Positions 13,388 through 18,795 of a stretch of DNA of 18,795 bases are shown piece by piece. The DNA comes from Oscillospiraceae bacterium. Its GTDB lineage: Bacteria > Bacillota > Clostridia > Oscillospirales > Ruminococcaceae. Under the pieces are notes generated by a model, which was not told the origin of the DNA, searched no databases, and saw only the letters and a list, made by a program, of their open reading frames with translations. Position 1 is the stretch's first letter, and every line of letters begins with the position of its first letter. The position numbers and the translations under genes were made by a program. The stretch is from assembly GCA_014858325.1 (NCBI GenBank), contig RKCM01000178.1, forward strand, positions 1 through 18,795, written 5' to 3'.

Positions 13388-14218
13388 TTACGCGATCGCC
13401 GTAACGGCGGCCACGGCCAGGACGATGAGGCCCAGCACGATGCGGTAGAAGCCGAAGAACTTGAAGTTGTGGCGCTTGACGTAATCCATCAGGAAACGGA
13501 TGGCCACAAGGCTGACGGCAAAGGCCACCACGCAGCCCACGATGAGGACGGCGATCTCGGTGCCGGTGATGGCGACGCCGGAGAGGGCGAACTTGACCAC
13601 CTTGAGCAGGGATGCGCCTGCCATGACCGGGATGGCGAGGTAGAAGGTGAACTCTGCCACGCAGGCCCGGGAGAGGCCCAGCAGCAAGCCGCCCACGATG
13701 GTGGCGCCGGAGCGGGAGGTGCCGGGGATGATGGCCAGCATCTGCCACACGCCCACGATGAAGGCCTCGCGGTAGGTGATCTGCTCCAGACGGGCCACGT
13801 GGGGCGCGCTGCGGCGGTTCTCTACCAGAATAAAGAGGACGCCGTACAGGATCAGCATGGCAGCCACGGTGATGTAGTTGTAGAAGTGCTCCTCCATCCA
13901 GTCGTCCAGCGGGCTGATGAGGAGGACGGGGATGGTCGCGGCCACCACCTTGAACCACAGCTGCCAAACGGCGGGCTTGGATACCACCCGGCCATGCTGC
14001 AGCCCAAAGGGCCAGAGCTTGTGCCAGAACAGCACCACCACGGCCAGAATGGCACCCAGCTGGATGACCACCCGGAACATGGACAGAAATTCCTCGCTGG
14101 CGTTGAAGTGGATGAGCTGCTCCACTAAGATCATGTGGCCCGTGGACGAGATGGGCAGCCACTCGGTAACGCCCTCCACGATGCCCATCAAAATGGCTTT
14201 CAGTATTTCAAAAAACAT
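13388..14218 (-). CDS. uppP: Undecaprenyl-diphosphatase (bacitracin resistance protein BacA)
   Basis: A 276-residue polytopic membrane enzyme that dephosphorylates undecaprenyl diphosphate, recycling the lipid carrier for peptidoglycan and other wall polymers; overproduction gives bacitracin resistance. Both signatures are present: EGVTEWLPISSTGH (residues 15-28) and PGTSRSGATI (about 165-174). Multiple hydrophobic helices run through the protein, with a reentrant-type arrangement expected in the family. The ATG at 14218 is preceded by AGGAGGAGACCC; the in-frame extension upstream overlaps the promoter and was rejected. It is a single gene ended by a strong terminator. Its presence alongside a PAP2 phosphatase at 7478 gives two possible lipid-phosphate phosphatases in the window. 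Confidence 0.95.
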   Translation of the reverse strand: MFFEILKAILMGIVEGVTEWLPISSTGHMILVEQLIHFNASEEFLSMFRVVIQLGAILAVVVLFWHKLWPFGLQHGRVVSKPAVWQLWFKVVAATIPVLLISPLDDWMEEHFYNYITVAAMLILYGVLFILVENRRSAPHVARLEQITYREAFIVGVWQMLAIIPGTSRSGATIVGGLLLGLSRACVAEFTFYLAIPVMAGASLLKVVKFALSGVAITGTEIAVLIVGCVVAFAVSLVAIRFLMDYVKRHNFKFFGFYRIVLGLIVLAVAAVTAIA

Positions 14219-14278
14219 GGGTCTCCTCCTGTTGCGCCCGGAGGGCGCGTTTTTGCCCGCTTGGGGGCTGCAGCTCCC

Positions 14279-14284
14279 AGTATA
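14279..14284 (-). promoter_or_regulatory. Extended -10 promoter of uppP
   Basis: Minus strand TATACT (14284-14279) preceded by TGC, an extended -10 element. No good -35 is visible at 17 bases. A run of short inverted repeats (GTATAGCATAC) overlaps it. Confidence 0.5.
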
Positions 14285-14370
14285 GCATACTATGCGGCGC
14301 TGCGCACGGGGAATCATAAAATTTACACACGGTTTCCCCCTGCGGGCTGGGAACCTGCGGGGAGTTGTGG

Positions 14371-14376
14371 TATACT
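14371..14376 (+). promoter_or_regulatory. Extended -10 promoter of the trkA-like operon
   Basis: TATACT (14371-14376) preceded by TGG, an extended -10 element, ~60 bases before the first ATG. No clear -35 hexamer. Confidence 0.5.
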
Positions 14377-14436
14377 GAGAAGCAGAATACGCAACGATAC
14401 GGCGGCGGTGCGCCGCCTGACTACGAGGTGACTTGG

Positions 14437-14850
14437 ATGAACATTCTGGTGATCGGCTGCGACCAGGTGGGCGCGGCGCTGGTGCGGGACCTGGAGCGCA
14501 TCGGCCACGATATTTCTCTGGTGGAAAAAGACCCCGAGCAGCTCAAGCGGCTGGACAGCTTTGACGATTACACCTTCGGCGGCACGGCGCTGGTGGGCGA
14601 CCCCACCGACGCCGACGTACTCAAGCAGGCCGGCGTTGAAAACTGCGACGCTGTGGCCGCCGTGAGCGAGGATGACTCGGTGAACCTGATGGCGGCGCAG
14701 ATCGCCAAGAGCATCTTCCAGCGGGAGAAGGTCATCTGCCGCGTCTCCGACCCGCACCTGCAGGTCCTGTACCACAAGTACTACAGTCTGGAGACCATCT
14801 GCCCGACGATCCTGACGGAGCAGGCGGTATTCCGGGCACTGGCGAAATAA
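14437..14850 (+). CDS. TrkA-N (RCK_N) domain protein, short
   Basis: A 137-residue cytosolic Rossmann-fold protein of the TrkA/KtrA type. Such proteins bind NAD(H), ATP or ADP and gate a membrane potassium channel subunit. The dinucleotide loop reads GCDQVG at 7-12, so the middle glycine of GxGxxG is replaced by aspartate. The acidic residue at the end of strand 2 is present (VEKD, about 29-32), as is a GDPTD motif (about 54-58). It has only the N-terminal domain; the RCK_C domain present in the next gene is missing. The start ATG follows GAGGTG. A second TrkA-like gene begins 25 bases downstream, so the two probably make a hetero-oligomeric gating ring. The TrkH/KtrB-type pore is not in the window. 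Confidence 0.88.
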   Translation: MNILVIGCDQVGAALVRDLERIGHDISLVEKDPEQLKRLDSFDDYTFGGTALVGDPTDADVLKQAGVENCDAVAAVSEDDSVNLMAAQIAKSIFQREKVICRVSDPHLQVLYHKYYSLETICPTILTEQAVFRALAK

Positions 14851-14875
14851 CTCCGAGTAATAACGAGGTGCTAAT

Positions 14876-15541
14876 ATGAAAGTTTGTATTGCCGGCGGCG
14901 GGCGCGTGGGGCGGTATCTGGCCCAGAGCCTGCTGACCAACCACCACAGCGTCGTCATCATTGAGCCGGTGGAGGCCCAGTGCCGGATGCTGGCCGATGC
15001 GCTGGACATCTCCGTCATCTGCGGCAACTCCACCAGCACCGACACCCTGCGCACCGCCGAGGTGGACAGCTGCGATGCCTTTGTGGCCGTGACGGGCTCG
15101 GACGAAGACAACCTCATCGCCTGCCAGATCGCCAAGCAGGAGTTTGGCGTCAACCGCACCGTGGCCCGGGCCTCCAACCCCAAAAACCGCACCCTGCTGC
15201 ACACGCTGGGGGTGGACACCGTGGTCTGCGGCACCGACAATCTGAGCCATATCCTGGAGCGGGAGATCGAGACGGACAGCATCCGCCAGCTGCTGAGCCT
15301 GGGCGGCGGCACCGCCAGCCTGAACGAGATCCTGCTGCCGGAGAATTTCCAGTTTGCGGGCAAGCAGATCATGGAGATCCCCATCCCGGGCGACACCATT
15401 CTGGTCAGCATCACCCGGGACACCGAGTTCATCATCCCCCACGGCAACACGGTGCTGCTGCCCTGGGACCGCATCCTCTGCCTGACGCAGGACGACTCGC
15501 TCCATCTCCTGACGGAGGCCTGGGGTCTGTCCGACAAGTGA
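14876..15541 (+). CDS. trkA: TrkA-family potassium uptake regulatory protein (RCK_N + RCK_C)
   Basis: A 221-residue cytosolic potassium-transport regulator. Residues 1-~120 are a Rossmann domain with an intact GGGRVG loop (7-12), acidic E30 for ribose binding, and a GNSTSTDTL motif. Residues about 140-215 are the RCK_C domain (NEILLPENFQFAGKQIMEIPIPGDTILVSITRD), which binds a regulatory ligand, possibly c-di-AMP as in other Firmicutes KtrA-type proteins (known for the family, not shown here). Ribosome site CGAGGTG precedes the ATG. The stop overlaps the next gene's GTG as GTGA. The channel subunit must be encoded elsewhere. Confidence 0.9.
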   Translation: MKVCIAGGGRVGRYLAQSLLTNHHSVVIIEPVEAQCRMLADALDISVICGNSTSTDTLRTAEVDSCDAFVAVTGSDEDNLIACQIAKQEFGVNRTVARASNPKNRTLLHTLGVDTVVCGTDNLSHILEREIETDSIRQLLSLGGGTASLNEILLPENFQFAGKQIMEIPIPGDTILVSITRDTEFIIPHGNTVLLPWDRILCLTQDDSLHLLTEAWGLSDK

Positions 15542-15969
15542 CGGAGCAGGAGCTGCGGCGCACCGCCATCGTCATCCAGCCCCGGGGGCGGGCGGTGCTC
15601 TGCGTCTGGGCAGTAATGCCCGGCCTGCTGCTGGCCCCCTTCGTCTTTTGGCAAAGCATCTGGGCGGGCGGGGTGTTCTGCGCGGTGTGGGCGGCGCTGG
15701 TCTTCCTGGTGCGGGCCCGGGCCTGCAGCTTTGCTGCCGTGCTGGGGGCCCGGACGCTGACGGTCTATTCCGGCATCGCCCTTCCCCTGCGGCAGGTGCT
15801 GCCCCGCCGGGCCGTAACGGGGGTGCAGCAGCTGCGCACGCCGCTTTTGCGGCTGGCCGGAGCCTCGGTGCTCCTCATCGCAGCCCCGGGGGCCCGGCTG
15901 CTGCTGCCCGCTGTGCCTGCCGCGCAGGCCGGGGCGCTGGCCCACGCGCTGGCGGAGGAGGCCCCATGA
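15538..15969 (+). CDS. Small bPH2 (YdbS-like) membrane protein
   Basis: A 143-residue membrane-anchored protein. Two hydrophobic helices at about 18-37 and 40-58 are followed by a bacterial PH-like (bPH2, formerly DUF304) domain, recognised by LTVYSGIALPLRQVLPRRAVTGVQQLRTPLLRLAGASVLLI (residues about 74-114; shown split by domain only). The GTG start at 15538 overlaps the trkA stop by four bases and the stop overlaps the next ATG by four, so it is translated in a coupled chain. In Bacillus, YdbS and YdbT are paired small and large bPH2 proteins, and the next gene is the large one here. The biochemical role is not known to me; a membrane or envelope function is inferred. Confidence 0.75.
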   Translation: MTEQELRRTAIVIQPRGRAVLCVWAVMPGLLLAPFVFWQSIWAGGVFCAVWAALVFLVRARACSFAAVLGARTLTVYSGIALPLRQVLPRRAVTGVQQLRTPLLRLAGASVLLIAAPGARLLLPAVPAAQAGALAHALAEEAP

Positions 15970-17342
15970 CGCGCGAAAAGCATTTCCACCCCTTTGCGGC
16001 CCTGCGCTTTCTGCGCAAGACGCTGGCGGTGTACCTCATCCCGCTGGTCAACGTCCTGCTGGAGCGCAACTGGGCGGCCTTCTGGCTGGCCCTGCGGCAG
16101 GACACGGTGCTGTTCGGCCTGCTGTGCGGCATAAGCTGGATGCTGCTGCAATGCAGCAGCTGGCAGCTGGACGAAGCGGGCGTGCTGCACCTGCGGTGGA
16201 AGCTGCTGTTCCACACCGACACCCTGGTGCGCGGCGAAGCGCTGGCCGCGCTGACCATCGAGCGTCCCCTGCTCTACCGGCTGGCAGGAGCCAGTCGGGT
16301 CACGCTCTACCCCATCGGGCAGGCCGAGGGTCGGACCCTCCGGCTCTGCCTGCGGCGGGCCGACGCGGAGTTTCTGGCCGACTGCCTGCTGCCTGTGGAC
16401 GCCCCCACCCCCCATCACCCCGCCGGGAGCGAGCGGGCGGCGCTGGTGCTGCTGGGGGCCAACGGGCTTTCCACCTTTGCGGTGGCGGCTCTGGCCATCC
16501 GCCAGACCCGGCAGCTGCCGCTGGACGGCGAGACGCTGGCCTTTGCCCAGCTGGGCCGTTTGGCGGCCCTGGCCGCCCGCTGGCTGCCGGCGGGCGCGGC
16601 GTGGCTGCTCTCCCTTGCCGTCTTCCTCCTGGGGGCCAGCCTGGTGCGCAGTTTTGCCCAGACTGTCCACTACGAGGTCTGGCACACGGCCGCCCAGCTG
16701 GGCAGCCGGGGCGGCTGGATCGACCGCTTTGAGTACCGCGTAAAGATCGCGCAGATCAGCTATGCCGACGTGCGGGTATCCCCCGCCGCGCGGCTGCTGC
16801 GCCAGTGGCCCGTCTTTGTCACGGCAGGGTGCTGCTCCCCCGAGCTGCCCCTTTTCGTGTACCGTTCGGGGGGCGAAGCGCTCTTCCGGGAGCTGCTGCC
16901 GGAGTTTCAGATGCCGCCCGACCTGGAAGCCGACACCCAGAAGCGCAGCCTCATCTTCTTTGCCCCGGCAGGCGTGCCCTTTGGGCTGTGCCTGCTGCTG
17001 ACGCTGGTGTCCTGCACCGTGCTGCCGGCCTTGACGGTGACGCTGCTGTTCCCCACGGCCTTTTTCTTTGTGATGCTGCTGGGCGGGCTATTGGGCTACC
17101 GCCACGAGGGGGTCTGGCTGCGGGGCGGCAGGGTGACGCTGCGGCGGCAGGAGGGCATCTACCTGCACTGCATCTGCGTCTTCCACCCCGCCCCCTGCCT
17201 GCGGGCCCTGCAATCGCCCTGGGCGGCGAAGGTGGAACGCACCAATCTGACGCTGGCCTTCCCCGGGAAAGCGAAGGTCAAAGTGCGCAGCATCCCGGTG
17301 CGGGATGCGGAGAAAGTATTTCGCGCACTGGAAAGGAATTGA
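15966..17342 (+). CDS. Large multi-domain bPH2 (YdbT-like) membrane protein
   Basis: A 458-residue polytopic membrane protein. It shows a threefold pattern of paired hydrophobic helices followed by a bPH2-like soluble domain. Helices near 19-63 precede a domain at about 64-140. Helices near 157-225 precede one at about 235-315 (KIAQISYADVRVSPAARLLRQWPVFV). Helices near 333-375 precede one at about 385-455. This is the layout of YdbT, usual partner of YdbS. The repeats are divergent, so the domain call is by pattern rather than sharp motifs. The ATG overlaps the upstream stop (ATGA), and the HAD gene starts one base after its stop. Very Leu/Ala-rich composition. No function is assigned. Confidence 0.72.
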   Translation: MTREKHFHPFAALRFLRKTLAVYLIPLVNVLLERNWAAFWLALRQDTVLFGLLCGISWMLLQCSSWQLDEAGVLHLRWKLLFHTDTLVRGEALAALTIERPLLYRLAGASRVTLYPIGQAEGRTLRLCLRRADAEFLADCLLPVDAPTPHHPAGSERAALVLLGANGLSTFAVAALAIRQTRQLPLDGETLAFAQLGRLAALAARWLPAGAAWLLSLAVFLLGASLVRSFAQTVHYEVWHTAAQLGSRGGWIDRFEYRVKIAQISYADVRVSPAARLLRQWPVFVTAGCCSPELPLFVYRSGGEALFRELLPEFQMPPDLEADTQKRSLIFFAPAGVPFGLCLLLTLVSCTVLPALTVTLLFPTAFFFVMLLGGLLGYRHEGVWLRGGRVTLRRQEGIYLHCICVFHPAPCLRALQSPWAAKVERTNLTLAFPGKAKVKVRSIPVRDAEKVFRALERN

Positions 17343-17343
17343 C

Positions 17344-18006
17344 ATGATCAAAACGATCCTATTTGATTTGGACGGCACGCTGCTGAACACCATCGACGAT
17401 CTGGCCGATGCGAGCAACTGGGTGTGCGAGCGCCACGGCTGGCCCACCCACACGGTGGCAGAGTACAAGCACTTTGTGGGCAACGGCATCCCCCTGCTGG
17501 TGGAGCGCTTCTCCCCTGCCGAGGCCCGCAGCCCCCAGCAGCTGGCCGCAACGCTGGCGGAGTTCAGCGCCCGGTACGACGCCCACAAGGAGGATAAGAC
17601 CCGCCCCTACCCCGGCATGGCCCAGCTGCTGGACCAGCTCCGGGCCGAGGGCATCCAGACGGCGGTGTTTTCCAACAAAGCAGACGAGTTTTGTGGAAAG
17701 ATCGTCGAGCACTACTTCGGCAAAGGCAAATTCCAGATCATCCGAGGCAGCCGCAAGGGCGTGCCCACCAAGCCCGACCCGACGGGCGTGTACAGCCTGA
17801 TGGAAGATCTGGGGGCCGACAAGGCCACCACCCTCTTCATCGGCGACAGCAATGTGGACATCCTCACAGGGCACAACGCGGGCCTGCCTGCGCTGGGCGT
17901 GCTGTGGGGCTTCCGCAGCCGCGATGAGCTGCTGGCCGTCGGGGCCGATGCTCTGGCCGAAACGCCGGAGGACATTCTGGCCTACCTCCATAACGCCAAC
18001 AAATAA
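17344..18006 (+). CDS. HAD-family phosphatase, phosphoglycolate phosphatase-like
   Basis: A 220-residue cytosolic haloacid dehalogenase-superfamily hydrolase. Motif I DLDGTLL has nucleophile D8 and acid/base D10. Motif II is S110 in FSNK, motif III is K143 in the TKPDP segment, and motif IV is GDSNVD (167-172) for magnesium binding. The alpha-helical cap between motif I and II (about 15-85) makes it subclass C1, like Gph/PGMB. The substrate is not fixed by sequence; phosphoglycolate or another sugar phosphate is likely. Its ATG comes one base after the stop of the large bPH2 gene, with AAAGGA upstream. It is the last gene of the operon, followed by a terminator. Confidence 0.92.
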   Translation: MIKTILFDLDGTLLNTIDDLADASNWVCERHGWPTHTVAEYKHFVGNGIPLLVERFSPAEARSPQQLAATLAEFSARYDAHKEDKTRPYPGMAQLLDQLRAEGIQTAVFSNKADEFCGKIVEHYFGKGKFQIIRGSRKGVPTKPDPTGVYSLMEDLGADKATTLFIGDSNVDILTGHNAGLPALGVLWGFRSRDELLAVGADALAETPEDILAYLHNANK

Positions 18007-18016
18007 ATAGGCAAAT

Positions 18017-18053
18017 AAAAACTCCTCCAAGCATACACTTGGAGGAGTTTTTT
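18017..18053. terminator. Bidirectional terminator between the HAD gene and tRNA-Glu
   Basis: AAAAACTCCTCCAAG pairs with CTTGGAGGAGTTTTTT around a 5-base loop, with A and T tracts on both flanks. It serves the rightward HAD operon and the leftward tRNA transcript. Confidence 0.85.
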
Positions 18054-18054
18054 A

Positions 18055-18126
18055 TGACCCGTACGGGAATCGAACCCATGTTACAGCCGTGAAAGGGCCG
18101 TGTCTTAACCGCTTGACCAACGGGCC
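18055..18126 (-). tRNA. tRNA-Glu (anticodon TTC)
   Basis: A 72-base cloverleaf on the minus strand. Acceptor GGCCCGT pairs with ACGGGTC (one G-U). The anticodon arm CGGCC-CTTTCAC-GGCTG has anticodon TTC, and the T loop is TTCGAAT. The 3' CCA is not encoded. It lies downstream of tRNA-Met in the same transcript. Confidence 0.95.
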
Positions 18127-18136
18127 TTATAAAATA

Positions 18137-18213
18137 CAGAGCTTCGCTAAAACCTCCGACTTTCATCATCCACTACTGCGGACGACCGTCCCCCTTATCT
18201 TAGCGAAACTCTG
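18137..18213. repeat. Imperfect inverted repeat in the spacer between two tRNA genes
   Basis: CAGAGcTTCGCTAA (18137-18150) and TTAGCGAAaCTCTG (18200-18213) form a 14-bp stem with one mismatch around a 49-base loop. The loop holds a small GGACG/CGTCC stem. The structure would fold in the precursor transcript between the two tRNAs. Confidence 0.6.
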
Positions 18214-18218
18214 ATTCG

Positions 18219-18295
18219 TGGTAGCGGTAACTGGATTTGAACCGGTGACACTTCGGGTATGAACCGAATGCTCTAGCCAACTGAGCTATACCGCC
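18219..18295 (-). tRNA. tRNA-Met (anticodon CAT, elongator type)
   Basis: A 77-base cloverleaf on the minus strand. Acceptor GGCGGTA pairs with TACCGCT, followed by ACCA (CCA encoded). The anticodon stem TTCGG/CCGAA encloses TTCATAC, giving CAT. The D arm AGCTCAGTTGGCTAGAGC and the T loop TTCAAAT match elongator tRNA-Met better than initiator. A lysidine-modified tRNA-Ile2 is less likely from the acceptor and loop sequence. Confidence 0.9.
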
Positions 18296-18327
18296 ATATT
18301 CATTTGCGCACTGAACAGTGCTCTATT

Positions 18328-18356
18328 ATTATATCCAACCCTCCCCATTTTGTCAA
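18328..18356 (-). promoter_or_regulatory. Consensus promoter of the tRNA-Met/tRNA-Glu operon
   Basis: Minus strand TTGACA (18356-18351), 17-base spacer, TATAAT (18333-18328): a perfect SigA consensus. A 6-bp inverted repeat GCACTG-AA-CAGTGC (18308-18321) lies at the expected transcript 5' end. Confidence 0.9.
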
Positions 18357-18407
18357 CAACTTTTTTCAAAAAATTTTGCTTTTTTTCTTTCTTTTCCCCG
18401 GGCAGGC

Positions 18408-18448
18408 AAAAACCCCGCCGTTCGCATTGCAGCAAACGGCGGGGTTTT
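18408..18448 (-). terminator. Terminator after serS
   Basis: Minus strand AAAACCCCGCCGTT pairs with AACGGCGGGGTTTTT around a 12-base loop, ~30 bases past the serS stop. It separates serS from the tRNA promoter. Confidence 0.85.
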
Positions 18449-18477
18449 CAACTTATTTCAGGAAGCGTGTGGAAAAC

Positions 18478-18795
18478 TCAATCCTTTTTGTTGGTGGGCA
18501 CCATGACCTCCAGGCCGCCCATGTAGGGCTGCAGCACCTTGGGGATGGTCACGCTGCCATCGGCCTGCAGGTGGTTCTCCAGGAAGGCGATCAGCATCCG
18601 GGGAGGTGCCACGCAGGTGTTGTTCAGGGTGTGGGCCAGGTAGGTCTTGCCGTCCTTGCCCTTGATGCGGATGTGCAGGCGGCGTGCCTGTGCATCGCCG
18701 AGGTTGGAGCAGGAGCAGACCTCGAAGTACTTCTGCTGGCGGGGGCTCCAGGCCTCGATGTCGCAGCTCTTCACCTTCAGGTCGGCCAGATCGCC
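18478..18795 (-). CDS. serS: Seryl-tRNA synthetase, C-terminal part (cut by window edge)
   Basis: The last 105 residues of a class II seryl-tRNA synthetase, which charges tRNA-Ser (and tRNA-Sec). The fragment starts GDLADLKVKSCDIEAWSP and includes the end of the motif 2 region, FEVCSCSNLGDAQARR. Motif 3 is in TLNNTCVAPPRMLIAFLENH, with the ATP-binding arginine, followed by the usual C-terminal VTIPKVLQPYMGG. The N-terminal coiled-coil arm and most of the catalytic domain lie outside the window. It is transcribed leftward and ends at its own terminator before the tRNA operon. Confidence 0.96.
   Translation of the reverse strand, partial: GDLADLKVKSCDIEAWSPRQQKYFEVCSCSNLGDAQARRLHIRIKGKDGKTYLAHTLNNTCVAPPRMLIAFLENHLQADGSVTIPKVLQPYMGGLEVMVPTNKKD

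Noticed and set aside
14323..15945. Minus-strand ORF of 540 codons opposite the trkA-like genes
   Set aside because: It is antisense to two well-defined Rossmann proteins, with a low-complexity Arg/Gln/Ser translation.
1..18795. CRISPR array, rRNA genes, insertion sequence transposase or prophage genes
   Set aside because: I found no regularly spaced repeats, rRNA segments, transposase or phage protein motifs on either strand.

Overview
This window is about 18.8 kb of GC-rich, densely packed bacterial chromosome. It looks like a Gram-positive Clostridia member of the Oscillospiraceae/Ruminococcaceae type, with Faecalibacterium or a close relative as the best guess from overall style. Support for this includes strong SigA-like promoters (TTGACA/TATAAT with 17-bp spacers), GGAGG ribosome binding sites, two short lipoproteins, a CBS/DRTGG-type family II pyrophosphatase, bPH2 membrane proteins of the YdbS/YdbT kind, and a palindromic AACCTCTC...GAGAGGTT intergenic repeat. 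Taxonomy is inferred, not proven.

Left edge (1-3360), accessory: a leftward operon jetA-jetB-jetC with overlapping stops and starts encodes the kleisin, KITE and SMC-like ATPase subunits of a Wadjet-type anti-plasmid condensin. jetC runs off the window, so the nuclease gene jetD, if present, lies outside it. Its last ~80 bases do not read like coiled coil, which may mark an assembly edge. Just upstream, a consensus promoter followed by ~150 bases of strong potential RNA structure and a U-tract terminator looks like an unassigned small RNA or attenuated leader for the defence operon. A perfect palindrome lies in the spacer of a weaker promoter next to jetA.

Middle (3360-14220), mostly housekeeping: a leftward pair encodes a CBS-DRTGG manganese pyrophosphatase and an acylphosphatase. 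Next come a rightward MATE transporter gene broken by an internal deletion/frameshift, a PAP2-family membrane phosphatase, and a leftward M18 aminopeptidase coupled to gluQ. These are followed by a small lipoprotein, a DUF362 ferredoxin-like protein, a second lipoprotein of lower GC, and uppP. Convergent genes share bidirectional terminators; divergent genes have recognisable back-to-back promoters.

Right part (14221-18795): a rightward operon contains two TrkA-like (RCK) nucleotide-binding proteins, two bPH2 membrane proteins and a HAD phosphatase. Coupling is tight from the second TrkA gene onward. A leftward tRNA-Met/tRNA-Glu pair with a consensus promoter follows, then the 3' end of serS at the edge.

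The segment most worth following is the Wadjet operon together with its upstream RNA and palindrome. All calls rest on reading sequence motifs by eye; no database search was run.
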